The position numbers and the translations under genes are program-made. Shown in pieces: positions 49,148 through 60,032 of a DNA stretch of 64,000 nucleotides. The notes beneath the pieces are model-generated. The model ran no database searches, was not told where the DNA came from, and worked only from the letters and a program-made list of their open reading frames with translations. Origin of the DNA: Erwinia sp. OLFS4. Its GTDB lineage: Bacteria; Pseudomonadota; Gammaproteobacteria; Enterobacterales; Enterobacteriaceae. Location: positions 1 to 64,000 of the forward strand of contig NZ_MOMB01000005.1 in assembly GCF_002752165.1 (NCBI RefSeq), in the 5' to 3' direction. The number at the start of each line of letters is the position of its first letter. Position 1 is the stretch's first letter.

Positions 49148-49389
49148 CGGCAAGCGGATACGGCTCACCAGGCACAAACGGATCATCGTCGTCGTCACCG
49201 ATGCCGGGTAATACGCGCCGGGCAGCAAATAATAATCTGACTTGCAATTAATGTGATAAATCGCACTAATAACCTGACAGCTTCTTATCCTGCATCCCAG
49301 GGCAGGATGCGCTTTTATGATCGGTTGGCTTGCATATTTGTGCCGGAAGCTCTTCAATTACTCTGTCTGTATCTTATTCTGGAGGGCAT

Positions 49390-49629
49390 GTGGCAGAACA
49401 GCTGGAGTTTTTTCCTGTTCCCAGTCCCTGTCGTGGCATCTGCCAGGCGGATGCGCGCGGCTATTGCCGTGGCTGCCTGCGTAGTCGTGAGGAACGCTTT
49501 AACTGGAGTAAGTTTACTGACAGCGAGAAGCGTGAAGTACTGCGCCTGTGTCGTCAACGTTTCATTCGTATGCGGCGAGCGGCAAAGCAAGACCTGCCGC
49601 AGGATCCCGCGCAACCCTCTTTATTTTAA
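49390..49629 (+). CDS. ydhL: DUF1289 small iron-sulfur-like protein YdhL
   Basis: 79 residues from GTG 49390 with GGAGGG directly upstream; longer open frames to 49330 or 49253 lack similarity. It begins VAEQLEFFPVPSPCRGICQ and has the DUF1289 cysteine motif CRGICQADARGYCRGCLRSREE, a likely metal or Fe-S site. The C-terminus QPSLF equals that of E. coli YdhL. Function unknown. Divergent from nemR. Confidence 0.9.
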   Translation: MAEQLEFFPVPSPCRGICQADARGYCRGCLRSREERFNWSKFTDSEKREVLRLCRQRFIRMRRAAKQDLPQDPAQPSLF

Positions 49630-50110
49630 CGTACCGCTACCGGGCGGTGGCTGTCGCTCTTTCGGTTCGGTTTTCTGCATGGGTATAACGCTGCCCGATC
49701 ATCCTATTTAGTCAAATTTTGGCGTGATTTAATATCGTTCGCCGTGCGCTGCGTTCCCGGGTGGGCTGCGCAATCACATATCCCCCTCAGTCAGTTGCCG
49801 TGCAGCTCAGCTCATCGCTGTTATTATTAAGTAAAAACGGAGGATATTTTTATAGCGAAACGGGCCGGCAGAGGGATAAAAACGAAGATAAAATAAACAA
49901 ACAGCATTAATAATCGCGGTTAGATGCCATATCCTGGCGAAACAAGCAGGCTGATGATGAAATGTTTATCTGGTGTGTGGGATGTTCATTATATTAGAAC
50001 TATGCATTTATTTTGTTGGTTGACCATTAATTTGTATTTCGTGCTGTAAACTCGCAGAATAGTCAAAAGAGATGACTGATAGCTAGCAAGCTAATTATAA
50101 GGAGAGAAAA
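49630..50110 (+). promoter_or_regulatory. slyA upstream region
   Basis: 481 bp without a gene between ydhL and slyA. The last 60 bp hold the SlyA-like operator and the ribosome binding site. The middle part (49860-50040) is AT-rich. The left part has no structure I can explain. Confidence 0.5.
50083..50094. promoter_or_regulatory. SlyA autoregulatory operator
   Basis: CTAGCAAGCTAA differs by one base from the SlyA consensus palindrome TTAGCAAGCTAA. It lies 16 bp before the slyA start codon, the place where E. coli and Salmonella slyA carry the same box, in the same context (box, then TTATAAGGAG). Autoregulation is inferred from this. Confidence 0.8.
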
Positions 50111-50554
50111 TTGGATACATCATTAGGAACGGATTTGTCCAGATTAGTGCGTATCTGGCGTGCGTTAATCGATCATCGACTTAAGCCGCTTGAACTGACT
50201 CAAACTCATTGGGTTACATTACATAATATTCATCAGCTACCTCCTGAACAATCTCAGATTCAGCTGGCCAAAGCGATTGGCATTGAACAGCCCTCGTTAG
50301 TACGCACGCTGGATCAGCTGGAAGAAAAAGGGTTAATAACCCGTACCACATGCCCTAACGATCGCCGGGCAAAGCGTATAAAACTGACTAAACAGGCTGA
50401 GCCGATTATCACACAAGTGGAGCATGTGATAGACGCCACCCGGCACGATATATTATCCGGTATTTCCCGTCAGGAAGTAGAACAAATGGTCAGGTTAATT
50501 GCGCAACTTGAACGCAATATTAGCGAGCTGCACGGCAAGGAAAGAGTGGAATAA
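50111..50554 (+). CDS. slyA: MarR-family transcriptional regulator SlyA
   Basis: 147 residues from TTG 50111, the same unusual start codon as E. coli slyA, with AAGGAG at good spacing. The winged helix ([37 protein letters not shown]) is almost identical to E. coli. SlyA antagonises H-NS at many envelope and virulence genes and responds to small molecules. hns is also in this window. Convergent with slyB across a terminator. Confidence 0.96.
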   Translation: MDTSLGTDLSRLVRIWRALIDHRLKPLELTQTHWVTLHNIHQLPPEQSQIQLAKAIGIEQPSLVRTLDQLEEKGLITRTTCPNDRRAKRIKLTKQAEPIITQVEHVIDATRHDILSGISRQEVEQMVRLIAQLERNISELHGKERVE

Positions 50555-50556
50555 CA

Positions 50557-50582
50557 AAACGGCATCGCATGCGATGCCGTTT
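50557..50582. terminator. Bidirectional terminator between slyA and slyB
   Basis: 12-bp perfect stem AAACGGCATCGC / GCGATGCCGTTT with AT at the apex, followed by GTTTTA on the plus side. Confidence 0.88.
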
Positions 50583-50600
50583 GTTTTATACCAGAGGGAC

Positions 50601-51068
50601 TTAACGCGGAGAAACGGTGACCTGGCTGCCATTTGAAGCCATCACCACCCGTTGGCCAACCGCGAAGCGGCTGGCAGCCTGCTTCTGAACCACCATGATG
50701 GTGTTTCCATCGTCCTTGCGAATTTCAAGTTCTACGCCGCTGGTTTTATTCAGCGCGCCCTGAACACCCTGGCCTGCAACCGCACCTGCCACAGCACCGC
50801 CGGCAGTTGCCAGGCTACGGCCAGTACCACCACCAATGGTATTACCAAGGAATCCGCCCAGTACCGCGCCGCCAATTGCCCCGATGACGTTGCCGTCGTC
50901 ACCACCCTGAATTTTCACCGGGCGGACGTGGACAATGGTGCCATAGCTTACGCTTTGCACTTGCTTGGCTTCCGATGCGCTATAGGTATCGCCGGAGAGC
51001 GTGTCATTACTGACGCAGCCTGCCAGCGTTATTCCGGCTAATGCCACGATAAATAAACGCTTGATCAT
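50601..51068 (-). CDS. slyB: Outer-membrane lipoprotein SlyB
   Basis: 155 residues from the ATG at 51068 (E. coli 155). Signal peptide with lipobox ITLAGC (Cys17 or 18 lipidated), then a glycine-zipper membrane segment (IGAIGGAVLGGFLGNTIGGGTG) and a C-terminal SH3-like domain. In E. coli it is a PhoP-regulated protein that forms protective rings around outer-membrane proteins and lipid A under stress. A PhoP box is visible upstream. Confidence 0.95.
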   Translation of the reverse strand: MIKRLFIVALAGITLAGCVSNDTLSGDTYSASEAKQVQSVSYGTIVHVRPVKIQGGDDGNVIGAIGGAVLGGFLGNTIGGGTGRSLATAGGAVAGAVAGQGVQGALNKTSGVELEIRKDDGNTIMVVQKQAASRFAVGQRVVMASNGSQVTVSPR

Positions 51069-51192
51069 TGTTAACGCTCCTTTGTAGAACAACTGGCCCT
51101 AATTACCTAATTAAAGACCAACTTACAACTTAATTATATGGCAAAGGCCGTACTGGAATCATCTTTACCAGTAAGCCGGCGAAAAGCGCCAT

Positions 51193-51227
51193 AGCATAGA
51201 CTACGAAAACTAAACCGGAATTAAATT
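51193..51227 (-). promoter_or_regulatory. PhoP box and -10 of slyB promoter
   Basis: On the minus strand: direct repeat AATTTA-ATTCC-GGTTTA (51227-51211), matching the PhoP consensus (T/G)GTTTA-N5-(T/G)GTTTA at 10 of 12 positions, then 12 bp to a -10-like TATGCT (51198-51193). This spacing is the one used in PhoP-activated promoters without a -35. slyB is a member of the core PhoP regulon in E. coli and Salmonella. Confidence 0.7.
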
Positions 51228-51361
51228 ATGTTAACGTAGCTATCATAAAAGCTGATCGGGTATCGTTGGAATTCAAAAAACGATAATTAATCATAGAATT
51301 GCCAGACACTTTTTGCCAGGCTAACAGTTATTATTTGCAACCGCGTAGTTAGGGTCCGTTT

Positions 51362-52480
51362 ATGAATTCAGGGCGTTATATCGGCGTAATGTCAGGTACC
51401 AGCCTCGATGGGGTCGATGTGGTGCTGGCGGTAATTGATGAAAATATGGTCGCACAGCAAGCCAGTTACACTTGTGCTATGCCCCCCGGTCTGCGCCAGC
51501 AAATCCTGGCTGTCTGTCAGGGGCAGCCTGTAACCTTATCCCAGCTGGGACAGCTTGATCACCGGTTAGGGATGTTATTTGCTGACGCGGTATTAGCACT
51601 GCTTAAGCAGGAACAGCTTAGCGCAGAAGATATTGTGGCCATTGGCTGTCATGGCCAGACGGTATGGCATGAACCCCAAAGTGAGGCCCCTCACAGCATG
51701 CAGATTGGCGATAATAATCTTATTGCGGCCCGAACCGGTATCTGCGTCGTTGGTGATTTTCGTCGGCGAGATATGGCGTTGGGAGGACAGGGTGCGCCCT
51801 TAGTGCCGGCGTTTCATCAGGCGGTCTTGATGCATCCGCAGGAACGGCGCATGATTCTTAATATTGGCGGAATCGCCAATCTTTCGTTGTTATTTCCGGG
51901 GCAGACGGTGCTGGGTTATGACACCGGTCCGGGTAATATGCTAATGGATGCCTGGATCTGGCGCCAGCAGGGCAAAGCCTGGGATAATAACGGTGAATGG
52001 GCAGCACAAGGCGAGATAGTACGGCCATTGTTAAAGCGGATGCTGGCTGACCCCTGGTTTGCGCTGCCTGCACCGAAGAGTACCGGCCGGGAATATTTTA
52101 ATCTCAGCTGGCTGGAAACTCAGCTCCGCGCCTTTAGCGCGCTGCGGCCTGAGGATGTTCAGGCAACCCTGGCTGAACTGACGGCCATCACTATTACTGA
52201 ACAGATTATGCTCAACGGTGGCTGCGATCGTTTACTGGTTTGCGGCGGAGGCAGCCGTAATCCGCTGTTGATGGCGCGTATTATTGCCGCTCTGGCCGGC
52301 ACCGAAGTGGCCAGTACTGATGACGTCGGTATCAATGGCGATGATATGGAGGCACTGGCCTTTGCCTGGCTTGCCTGGCGCACGTTAAGCGGCTTACCGG
52401 GCAATCTGCCGGCGGTGACCGGCGCGCGCGAGGAGACCGTGCTTGGCGCCATTTTTCCGGCAAATCATCCGCGACACTGA
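51362..52480 (+). CDS. anmK: Anhydro-N-acetylmuramic acid kinase
   Basis: 372 residues (E. coli 369). The N-terminal [19 protein letters not shown] binds ATP phosphate, and [11 protein letters not shown] and [14 protein letters not shown] complete the ASKHA kinase fold. It opens and phosphorylates 1,6-anhydroMurNAc to MurNAc-6-P in peptidoglycan recycling. 14 bp upstream of mliC, so likely co-transcribed; divergent from slyB. Confidence 0.96.
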   Translation: MNSGRYIGVMSGTSLDGVDVVLAVIDENMVAQQASYTCAMPPGLRQQILAVCQGQPVTLSQLGQLDHRLGMLFADAVLALLKQEQLSAEDIVAIGCHGQTVWHEPQSEAPHSMQIGDNNLIAARTGICVVGDFRRRDMALGGQGAPLVPAFHQAVLMHPQERRMILNIGGIANLSLLFPGQTVLGYDTGPGNMLMDAWIWRQQGKAWDNNGEWAAQGEIVRPLLKRMLADPWFALPAPKSTGREYFNLSWLETQLRAFSALRPEDVQATLAELTAITITEQIMLNGGCDRLLVCGGGSRNPLLMARIIAALAGTEVASTDDVGINGDDMEALAFAWLAWRTLSGLPGNLPAVTGAREETVLGAIFPANHPRH

Positions 52481-52494
52481 AAAGGGAATAACCA

Positions 52495-52812
52495 ATGAAA
52501 ATGCGTCAGATAATACTGTGGCTAGCAGGGGCATTACTGGCGGGCTGCAATAGTATGCATCCGCAACCGCTGTCACAATTATCCACCCTGCATTATGTTT
52601 GCGGCACGCTGCCATTGACCGTGACGCTGGATAATCATCTGCAGCAGGTAAAACTGATCCTGGATGGAACTCCGCAGTTGCTGAAAGCGACACCGGCCGC
52701 TTCAGGTACACGTTATGCTAATGATACCTATGTATTCTGGTCAAAAGGTAACGGGGCGTTCGTTGAACGTAATGACAAAATTGTAATTAACGACTGCCAG
52801 CTGCAACAATGA
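52495..52812 (+). CDS. mliC: MliC, membrane-bound inhibitor of C-type lysozyme
   Basis: 105 residues. Lipoprotein signal with lipobox LLAGC, then a small beta-barrel domain with two cysteines (YVCGT, INDCQL) that form the family disulfide. Matches E. coli MliC (YdhA). It protects peptidoglycan from vertebrate or insect-type C-type lysozyme. Lies between anmK and pdxH, all on one strand with short gaps, as in E. coli. Confidence 0.92.
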   Translation: MKMRQIILWLAGALLAGCNSMHPQPLSQLSTLHYVCGTLPLTVTLDNHLQQVKLILDGTPQLLKATPAASGTRYANDTYVFWSKGNGAFVERNDKIVINDCQLQQ

Positions 52813-52837
52813 GCTATCAGCATAAGAGAATCAAGCC

Positions 52838-53494
52838 ATGAGTGATAAGGCGCTTTTGCAGGATATTGCCAGCCTGCGTCGTGAGTATACCCGCGGTGGG
52901 TTACGTCGCAAAGATTTGCCGGCGGATCCGTTGCAACTGTTCAGTCACTGGCTGAATCAGGTGATGGAGGCCGGTTTACCTGACCCCACCGCGATGACAG
53001 TGGCGACGGTTGATGAGACGGGGCAACCCTATCAGCGTATCGTACTGCTGAAACATTTTGATGCGCAAGGTATGGTGTTTTATACCAATCTTGGCAGCCG
53101 CAAGGCACATCATCTGGAAAACAACCCGCGTATCAGCCTGCATTTCCCCTGGTATTTGCTGGAACGCCAGGTAATGGTGTTAGGGGTGGCAGAAAAACTG
53201 ACAATGCGCGAAGTCGTACGCTATTTCCACAGCCGCCCGCGCGACAGTCAGATAGGTGCCTGGGCATCGGCGCAATCCAGTCGCTTATCGGCCCGTGGCG
53301 TGCTGGAAGCTAAATTTCTGGAAATGAAACAAAAATTCCAGCAAGGCGAGATTCCACTACCCAGTTTCTGGGGCGGCTATCGTATAAAAATCAACACGGT
53401 GGAATTCTGGCAGGGCGGCGCGCACCGCTTGCATGACCGTTTTATTTACCAGCGAGATGATAAAGGCTGGCAGATAGACCGGCTGGCACCCTGA
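52838..53494 (+). CDS. pdxH: Pyridoxine/pyridoxamine 5'-phosphate oxidase
   Basis: 218 residues, exactly the E. coli length. FMN-binding and substrate residues lie in [28 protein letters not shown] and the C-terminal [14 protein letters not shown], family signature. It oxidises PNP and PMP to PLP, the last step of vitamin B6 synthesis. With pdxY in this cluster, both B6 synthesis and salvage are present. Confidence 0.97.
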   Translation: MSDKALLQDIASLRREYTRGGLRRKDLPADPLQLFSHWLNQVMEAGLPDPTAMTVATVDETGQPYQRIVLLKHFDAQGMVFYTNLGSRKAHHLENNPRISLHFPWYLLERQVMVLGVAEKLTMREVVRYFHSRPRDSQIGAWASAQSSRLSARGVLEAKFLEMKQKFQQGEIPLPSFWGGYRIKINTVEFWQGGAHRLHDRFIYQRDDKGWQIDRLAP

Positions 53495-53514
53495 ACCTGA
53501 CAAATATTCCCCTT

Positions 53515-53543
53515 AAGCGCTGGCAGGATGTGCGTCAGCGCTT
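53515..53543 (+). terminator. Possible terminator after pdxH
   Basis: Stem AAGCGCTG / CAGCGCTT with a 13-nt loop, 20 bp past the pdxH stop. The T tract is weak, so it may be only partial. Confidence 0.4.
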
Positions 53544-53625
53544 TATGCTATACCCCTCATTTTATCCGCATTTCAGCGGAAAGCTGTGTACCAGCATAGG
53601 TACAGATGTTTTCATGGAGCGTTAG

Positions 53626-54906
53626 ATGACTGGCAGTAACCTGATTCAACAATTGCAGGAGCGGGGCCTGGTGGCTCAGGTAACGGACGAGGCAGCGTTA
53701 GCAGAGCGGCTGGCGCAAGGGCCAATTGCTTTGTATTGCGGCTTTGATCCCACCGCAGACAGCTTGCATTTGGGCCATCTGGTTCCGCTTTTGTGTCTGA
53801 AACGCTTCCAGGATGCTGGCCACAAGCCGGTTGCGCTGGTGGGGGGGGCCACCGGGCTTATCGGTGATCCCAGTTTTAAAGCCGCTGAACGCAAGCTAAA
53901 TTCCAGTGAAACAGTCAATGAGTGGGTAGAGAAAATCCGCCGTCAGGTGGCGCCGTTTTTGCGCTTCGATGACAGTGACAATGGTGCCATTACCGCCAAT
54001 AATTATGACTGGTTCGGCGCAATGAGTGTGCTGACTTTTCTGCGCGATATCGGTAAGCATTTTTCCGTCAATCAGATGATTAATAAAGAGGCGGTAAAGC
54101 AACGACTCAATCGTGAAGACCAGGGTATTTCATATACTGAGTTTTCATATAATCTTTTGCAGGGATTTGATTTTGCTGAACTTAATAAACGCTACGGCGT
54201 AGTTTTACAGATAGGTGGCTCTGACCAGTGGGGCAATATTACCTCCGGTATCGATCTCACCCGCCGCCTGCATCAGCAGCAGACCTGGGGGCTGACCGTG
54301 CCGCTGATCACCAAAGCAGACGGTACCAAATTTGGTAAAACAGAAGGTGGCGCGGTATGGCTGGATGCGAAAAAAACCAGTCCGTATAAATTTTACCAGT
54401 TCTGGATAAACACGGCAGATGTTGATGTATATCGCTTTCTGAAGTTTTTCACCTTCCTCAGTATTGAGGATATTCAGCGCCTGGAACAGGAAGACAGGGA
54501 TAGCGGCACGGCGCCGCGCGCGCAATACGTACTGGCAGAACAGGTCACCCGGCTGGTACATGGTGAGGCGGGACTAAGTGCGGCAAAACGCATTACCGAA
54601 AGCTTGTTTTCCGGTACGCTGAGCGCCCTGACTGAGGCTGACTTTCAGCAGCTGGCTCAGGATGGCATGCCAACAATCACCTTGCAGCCACAGGACGACT
54701 TGCAGCAGGCGCTGGTCAATGCGCAGCTGGTACCTTCACGGGGCCAGGCGCGAACGATGATTATGTCCAACGCGGTCAGTATTAATGGTGAAAAACAAAG
54801 TGATGCCGAATATCGCTTTAACAGTACTGATAAACTGTTTGGGCGCTATACCCTGTTACGGCGCGGTAAAAAACACTATTGCCTTGTCTGCTGGCAACCG
54901 TCATAG
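53626..54906 (+). CDS. tyrS: Tyrosyl-tRNA synthetase
   Basis: 426 residues (E. coli 424). Class I motifs: HLGH in [11 protein letters not shown] and KFGKT in [10 protein letters not shown]. The C-terminal S4-like RNA-binding domain (about 358-426, [21 protein letters not shown]) recognises the tRNA-Tyr long variable arm. It charges the tRNA encoded at 20967. Followed by a terminator, then pdxY. Confidence 0.98.
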   Translation: MTGSNLIQQLQERGLVAQVTDEAALAERLAQGPIALYCGFDPTADSLHLGHLVPLLCLKRFQDAGHKPVALVGGATGLIGDPSFKAAERKLNSSETVNEWVEKIRRQVAPFLRFDDSDNGAITANNYDWFGAMSVLTFLRDIGKHFSVNQMINKEAVKQRLNREDQGISYTEFSYNLLQGFDFAELNKRYGVVLQIGGSDQWGNITSGIDLTRRLHQQQTWGLTVPLITKADGTKFGKTEGGAVWLDAKKTSPYKFYQFWINTADVDVYRFLKFFTFLSIEDIQRLEQEDRDSGTAPRAQYVLAEQVTRLVHGEAGLSAAKRITESLFSGTLSALTEADFQQLAQDGMPTITLQPQDDLQQALVNAQLVPSRGQARTMIMSNAVSINGEKQSDAEYRFNSTDKLFGRYTLLRRGKKHYCLVCWQPS

Positions 54907-54914
54907 CGGATAAT

Positions 54915-54945
54915 AAAGGGCCGGGAATAACCGGCCCTTTTCTTT
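54915..54945 (+). terminator. Rho-independent terminator of tyrS
   Basis: Stem AAAGGGCCGG / CCGGCCCTTT with loop GAATAA, followed by TCTTT. Lies 8 bp after the tyrS stop. Confidence 0.88.
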
Positions 54946-54966
54946 GGTCGGGGAGGTTCGGGGTTT

Positions 54967-55830
54967 ATGAAAAATATTCTTTCTATTCAGTCTCATACTG
55001 TCTATGGTCATGCCGGTAATAGCGCGGCGGAATTCCCTATGCGGCGCTTAGGGGCTAACGTCTGGCCGCTGAATACGGTGCAGTTTTCTAACCATACACA
55101 ATATGGACAATGGACCGGGATTGTCATGCCGGCACAGCACCTGACCGACATTGCACAGGGGATTGCCGACATTGACAGATTAAAAACCTGCAGCGCAGTA
55201 CTGAGCGGCTATCTTGGCTCTGCGGAGCAGGGAGAGCAGATCCTTGAAATTGTTCGCCGGGTTAAAGCCGCTAATCCTGATGCCTGGTATTTTTGCGATC
55301 CGGTGATGGGCCATCCGGAAAAAGGCTGCATCGTAGCCCCCGGTGTGGCGGAGTTTCATATTAACAGCGCGCTGCCGGCGGCGGATATTGTGGCGCCTAA
55401 TCTGCTTGAGCTGGAAATGCTCAGTGGTCAAAGCATTACCTCTGTTGACGAGGCAATTGGTGCCTGTCGCGCGCTGATTAACCGGGGTCCGCGTATTGTG
55501 CTGGTAAAACATCTGGCACGCGCCGGCCGGCGCAGCGATCGTTTTGAAATGTTACTGGTTACCGCCGGGGAAGCGTGGCACATTAACCGCCCGTTAGTGG
55601 ATTTTGGCGTGCGGCAACCGGTTGGCGTTGGTGATCTGACCAGCGGACTGCTGCTGGTAAACCTGTTGCATGGCAAAGGATTACAGGCGGCACTGGAGCA
55701 CGTCACCGCAGCGGTGTATGAAGTGATGCTGACAACTCATCAGATGGGCGAATATGAGCTACAGCTAGTGGCCGCCCAGGAACATATTGCCCATCCGCAA
55801 CAGCATTTTTCTGCGGAGAAATTGTCATAA
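54967..55830 (+). CDS. pdxY: Pyridoxal kinase PdxY
   Basis: 287 residues, E. coli length. Ribokinase-like fold with the anion-hole/catalytic Asp motif [13 protein letters not shown] near the C-terminus and the N-terminal [19 protein letters not shown]. It phosphorylates pyridoxal to PLP in salvage. Located after tyrS, as in E. coli, with a terminator between. Confidence 0.96.
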   Translation: MKNILSIQSHTVYGHAGNSAAEFPMRRLGANVWPLNTVQFSNHTQYGQWTGIVMPAQHLTDIAQGIADIDRLKTCSAVLSGYLGSAEQGEQILEIVRRVKAANPDAWYFCDPVMGHPEKGCIVAPGVAEFHINSALPAADIVAPNLLELEMLSGQSITSVDEAIGACRALINRGPRIVLVKHLARAGRRSDRFEMLLVTAGEAWHINRPLVDFGVRQPVGVGDLTSGLLLVNLLHGKGLQAALEHVTAAVYEVMLTTHQMGEYELQLVAAQEHIAHPQQHFSAEKLS

Positions 55831-55862
55831 ACCGGGGGCTTGCGCCCCCTGACAGCTTTGTA

Positions 55863-56468
55863 TTAACTGAGCCCTTCAGCCTGCAGTGCAGCGATAACGG
55901 CAGGCCGCTGGGCAACGCGTTGTCGCCAGGCTTCAAGAGACGTCAGCGCCGCCAGATTCAGCTTCATGGCATGACCCCAGCGTAATACGGTGAAAAGATA
56001 GGCATCTGCAACCGTGAAATGTTGTCCAACCAGCCAGCTTTTACCCTGCAACTGGCTATCAACATAACGGAATTTGTGCTCAAGCTGGGTCCTGCATTGT
56101 GGTTTCATCGCCTCGGGGGTATCGGCACGAAACAACGGGGTAAAGCCTTTGTGCAGTTCACTGGAAATATAACTGAGCCACTCAAGCGTCTGATAACGGG
56201 TCATGCTGCCCACCGCTTCAAGCAGGTGACGGTCCGGTTTTAAATCTGCCAGATACTGCACAATAGCCTGTCCTTCGGTAAGCACGCTACCATCGTTCAG
56301 CTGTAAAGCGGGAACCTGACCTTTGGCGTTGATGGTCAGATAATCCTCTCCTTTTTCGGTTTTATGACTCTTCAGATCAACGTTGACTAATGTGAAATCC
56401 AGACCGGTTTCACGCAGGACGATATGCGGCGACAGCGAGCAGGCACCGGCTTTTGTATACAATTTCAT
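55863..56468 (-). CDS. gstA: Glutathione S-transferase
   Basis: 201 residues, as E. coli GstA. Thioredoxin-like N-terminal domain with the beta-class catalytic Cys10 ([15 protein letters not shown]), then an all-helical C-terminal domain. It conjugates glutathione to electrophiles. Convergent with pdxY and followed upstream by dtpA, the usual arrangement. Confidence 0.95.
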   Translation of the reverse strand: MKLYTKAGACSLSPHIVLRETGLDFTLVNVDLKSHKTEKGEDYLTINAKGQVPALQLNDGSVLTEGQAIVQYLADLKPDRHLLEAVGSMTRYQTLEWLSYISSELHKGFTPLFRADTPEAMKPQCRTQLEHKFRYVDSQLQGKSWLVGQHFTVADAYLFTVLRWGHAMKLNLAALTSLEAWRQRVAQRPAVIAALQAEGLS

Positions 56469-56562
56469 CTTGGCCTCCTTGTGGGTAACGCGGATGAAAC
56501 CATGATAGGCGCGTCAGAACAGAAAAAAAGTGCGCACGCGCAATTTAACCGGGCTTTATTGA

Positions 56563-56594
56563 CGTCAGGTGCGGCAAAAGGGCGGCACCTGACG
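56563..56594 (-). terminator. Hairpin after dtpA, possible terminator
   Basis: 10-bp stem CGTCAGGTGC / GCACCTGACG with a 12-nt loop, 28 bp past the dtpA stop. On the minus strand the tail is TCAATAAAG, poor in T, so termination may be incomplete. Confidence 0.45.
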
Positions 56595-56621
56595 GATTGG
56601 CATCAGCGGGGGATAATAAAC

Positions 56622-58097
56622 TCAGGCTTGCGGTGCCTGAGCCATACGATGAAGCAGCGGTGCGGTCAGCAGCATCAGAAGGGCAATGATGCCGGTTGAG
56701 ATACCAATCTGCAGAAAAACGTGACCATAAATGTGCAGCGACTCGAACGGGTCAGTGACATTGGTTGGCACCGCCATCAGATTAGCCACTTTACCGGCAA
56801 CCAGCGCAGCGCCAGCAGTGGTCAGAAACCATGAACCCATGATAAAGCCCATCAGACGCTGTGGAACCAGCTGCGCAACCATTGCCAGCCCAAGGCCGGA
56901 AATCATTAGCTCACCGATACTTTGCAGCGCATAGCTTAGTATCAGCCAGTTAAGTGAAACAATGCCCGCGTTATTGGCAAACTGAATACCGATCGGCAAT
57001 ACCATAAAAGCAAAGCAACACAGCAACATACCAATGGCAAATTTATGCGGCATCGGCAGGCGGTCGCCCATTTTATTATACAGCGCGGCAAGCACAGGGC
57101 TGGCCACCATAATCCACATCGGATTGAGCGCCTGAAACTGCTCGGGCTCGAAAGTGAAACCCAGAAAAGTGTGCTGGACGTTGCGGATGGCAAAGAAGTT
57201 CAGTGAGGTGGGCATTTGCATATACAGCACGAAGAAAACAATGGCCTCAACCATCAGCAGAAAAGCAACGATCATTCTGCGGCGCGCGGTACCCCGTAAC
57301 GAGAAGGCTTCTTTGGCAAAAATAAATACAATCCCTACGGCAACCACGCTCAGCGCAATGCGGGCAATGTTCTGGTGATGCAGCAGCCAGGTGGCAATTG
57401 CAATCAGTACAACAATTCCTGCCAGCGTGGCGAGCAGTTTGCCAAAGTGCAGCGGGGCAAAGTCAGGCCGTGAACCATTATTTTTTATCTGGCGCTGGCA
57501 GAAAAGAAAGTTAAATAGGGTAATCACCAGGCCAATTACAGACAATGTGAACGCAACGCTCCAGCCGTATCGGGCGGCCAGAAAGGGAGTCAGCATCATT
57601 GAAATAAACGAACCGATATTAATCGCCATGTAAAACATGGTGTAGGCACCGTCAATACGCGGGTCATCCTTATCATAACAGGTAGACAACAGTGATGCCG
57701 GGTTGGCCTTAAACAGACCGCTACCCATGGCAATGGTTGCCATTCCAACGTACACCAGTGTGACATTATGGCCAGACCAGGCCACCATGGCATAGCCTAT
57801 CGCCAGCACGATGACGCCGAGAATAATGACACGCTTGGTTCCCAGCACCTTGTCACCTAGCCAGCCCCCAATAGCCACCAGACCATAAACCAGGGCGCTA
57901 AAAGAAGAGAACAGGGTAATTGATTGTGATTCTGACATACCCAGCTGTTTGACCAGATAGACGGCCATTATCGCCTGCAGGCCGTAATAACCAAATCGTT
58001 CCCAAAGTTCGATGGAAAAGATCAGATAAAACGCCTTCGGTTGTCGAAAGGAGTTAAGGCTCGACGCCTCTTCGATGTTGTTGTTTGCAGTTGACAC
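56622..58097 (-). CDS. dtpA: Di-/tripeptide:proton symporter DtpA (TppB)
   Basis: 491 residues (E. coli 500), POT/PTR2 family with about 14 membrane spans. The signature ExxERFxYYG occurs as [15 protein letters not shown], and the FYMAINIGS segment is in place. It imports di- and tripeptides with protons. Together with the opp locus the window encodes both ABC-type and proton-driven peptide uptake. Confidence 0.96.
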   Translation of the reverse strand: MSTANNNIEEASSLNSFRQPKAFYLIFSIELWERFGYYGLQAIMAVYLVKQLGMSESQSITLFSSFSALVYGLVAIGGWLGDKVLGTKRVIILGVIVLAIGYAMVAWSGHNVTLVYVGMATIAMGSGLFKANPASLLSTCYDKDDPRIDGAYTMFYMAINIGSFISMMLTPFLAARYGWSVAFTLSVIGLVITLFNFLFCQRQIKNNGSRPDFAPLHFGKLLATLAGIVVLIAIATWLLHHQNIARIALSVVAVGIVFIFAKEAFSLRGTARRRMIVAFLLMVEAIVFFVLYMQMPTSLNFFAIRNVQHTFLGFTFEPEQFQALNPMWIMVASPVLAALYNKMGDRLPMPHKFAIGMLLCCFAFMVLPIGIQFANNAGIVSLNWLILSYALQSIGELMISGLGLAMVAQLVPQRLMGFIMGSWFLTTAGAALVAGKVANLMAVPTNVTDPFESLHIYGHVFLQIGISTGIIALLMLLTAPLLHRMAQAPQA

Positions 58098-58692
58098 TTA
58101 TACCTCTGGCTTAGCAATCCTGTTGTATTTCAGGAATTAAGTCGACGTTATTGTATAAAAATTCTCGACTTTGGATAAAGAAGGGGGAAAAACAGCTGAC
58201 TAATTTCGCTGATTAGCGCCATGCAGGCAAGCATTTTTTTATCAGGTTAAGCAGGCTTATCAATAGCGAGTAACCTGCCATTGAAGGAGTGAATGCGACA
58301 TTTGTGTCTTCATTAAGAACCTGATAAGACATTTTATACTAATAATCTCGCCAGAAATAACCAGCGAAAGATAATTTCTCCATATATCATGCAAATGGTT
58401 TTTTATACCGATCATAAACAAAAATATGGCCGTTTATATTGTGTTTATGGTTTTTTTAATTAATAAAATGCGGATGTTAACGGCAGGGGCGTTAAATAAG
58501 TTGTCATGATGTGATCGTGGTCGAAAATAACCCGAAAGAAGAGATTGAAAAACAGCCAGTAAGGTGAATGATAATGTTAATAAGTGGTGAAATTCGGGTG
58601 AAGTGAGTTATTACAGCGCCAATGTTTTGTTTTGTGATCTTTGGCGCAAATATGTTAGTCAGCGCGTCAGGTAACTGTTTAACGGCTGACAA
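58098..58692. promoter_or_regulatory. dtpA upstream region
   Basis: 595 bp between nth and dtpA on the same strand. It is AT-rich around 58310-58480, with no supportable gene. It should contain the dtpA promoter (OmpR-activated in E. coli) and the end of the rsx-nth transcript. No clear terminator hairpin was found. Confidence 0.5.
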
Positions 58693-59331
58693 TCAGGCGA
58701 TTTCGGTTTTCTCGGGATATTCGCACAGGTCTTCAATGATACAGGCCCCGCAGCGAGGTTTACGCGCCACGCAGGTGTAGCGGCCATGCAGAATTAGCCA
58801 GTGGTGGCAGTCAACTTTAAACTCAGCAGGTACCACTTTTAGTAATCGCGCTTCCACCTGTTCAACGTTACTGCCAGGGGCGAAACGGGTGCGGTTGGAG
58901 ACACGAAAAATATGCGTATCGACGGCAATAGTAGGCCAGCCGAATGCGGTATTAAGTACAACATTTGCCGTTTTTCTGCCTACGCCTGGCAGGGCTTCCA
59001 GCGCCAGGCGATCTTCCGGAACGATGCCACCATGCTTTTCCAGTAAAATACGGCAGGTTTTAATGACGTTCTCCGCCTTGCTATTAAACAGACCGATAGT
59101 TTTAATATATTGCTTCACCCCATCGACGCCGAGTGCCAGCATTGCCTGAGGGGTATTGGCCACCGGATAGAGACGGGCTGTGGCTTTGTTAACGCTGACA
59201 TCGGTGGCCTGTGCAGAAAGCAAAACGGCAATCAGCAGCTCAAAAGGCGTGGTAAAATTCAGCTCGGTTGTCGGGGACGGATTGGCCGCGCGTAAGCGTT
59301 CAAGTATCTGACGGCGTTTGAGTTTATTCAC
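58693..59331 (-). CDS. nth: Endonuclease III
   Basis: 212 residues (E. coli 211). The helix-hairpin-helix [17 protein letters not shown] holds the catalytic lysine (Lys120 in E. coli) and [11 protein letters not shown] the catalytic aspartate. The C-terminal cysteines C-x6-C-x2-C-x5-C ([17 protein letters not shown]) ligate a 4Fe-4S cluster. It removes oxidised pyrimidines. It overlaps rsxE by 4 nt, ending the rsx operon. Confidence 0.98.
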   Translation of the reverse strand: MNKLKRRQILERLRAANPSPTTELNFTTPFELLIAVLLSAQATDVSVNKATARLYPVANTPQAMLALGVDGVKQYIKTIGLFNSKAENVIKTCRILLEKHGGIVPEDRLALEALPGVGRKTANVVLNTAFGWPTIAVDTHIFRVSNRTRFAPGSNVEQVEARLLKVVPAEFKVDCHHWLILHGRYTCVARKPRCGACIIEDLCEYPEKTEIA

Positions 59332-60032
59332 GCGGTGCTTCCTGTCTGTCCCGGCAGATTCTCACGGGTAATTTGTGCACGCAGCGCGGCACGTTGTTTC
59401 ATTTTCTGATCAATCAGATACTTCGCGGCCAGCAGCATGCCGAGTCCGATAAAGGCTCCGGGCGGTAACATCGCCAGCAACATCGGTGAATCAAAATGAA
59501 AAACTTCGATACGCAATGCTTTTGCCCAGGGACCAAGCAACTGGTCAGCACCGTTAAAAAGGGTGCCATTGCCGATGATTTCGCGTAAAGAACCCAGTAC
59601 CACCATGACACTGGTTGCCCCGAGACCAATGGCCATGCCATCAAGCGCCGCCAGTGGGATGCGGTTTTTTGACGCTACGGCTTCCGCGCGGCCAACAACG
59701 ATGCAGTTAGTGACAATGAGTGGAATAAAAATGCCCAACGACTGGTTTAGCCCCGGCGCCCAGGCTGCAATCAGCATCTGTACGCAACTGACGACGGCGG
59801 CAATAATCATGACGTATATCGGAATACGAATTTCAGAAGGGACCCAACGGCGGGAAAGCGAGATACCGCTATTAGTGCAGGTCAGCACCAGGGTGGTGGC
59901 CAGTCCGAGCCCCAGTGCATTGGTGGCGGTAGAAGTAACCGCCAGTAACGGGCAAAGCCCCAGTAGCTGCACCAGCGCAGAGTTATTTTTCCACAGGCCA
60001 CCAATCAGCAAATTCTTTGCTTCGCTCATCAT
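59328..60032 (-). CDS. rsxE: Rsx/Rnf electron-transport complex subunit RsxE
   Basis: 234 residues (E. coli 231), an NqrD/RnfE-type membrane subunit with six hydrophobic segments and the [17 protein letters not shown] segment whose conserved cysteine belongs to the intramembrane Fe-S site of the family. Overlaps rsxG and nth by 4 nt each. The complex keeps the SoxR Fe-S cluster reduced. Confidence 0.97.
   Translation of the reverse strand: MMSEAKNLLIGGLWKNNSALVQLLGLCPLLAVTSTATNALGLGLATTLVLTCTNSGISLSRRWVPSEIRIPIYVMIIAAVVSCVQMLIAAWAPGLNQSLGIFIPLIVTNCIVVGRAEAVASKNRIPLAALDGMAIGLGATSVMVVLGSLREIIGNGTLFNGADQLLGPWAKALRIEVFHFDSPMLLAMLPPGAFIGLGMLLAAKYLIDQKMKQRAALRAQITRENLPGQTGSTA

Noticed and set aside
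58504..58692. 62-codon ORF between nth and dtpA
   Set aside because: No ribosome site, no family resemblance; lies in an AT-rich promoter region.
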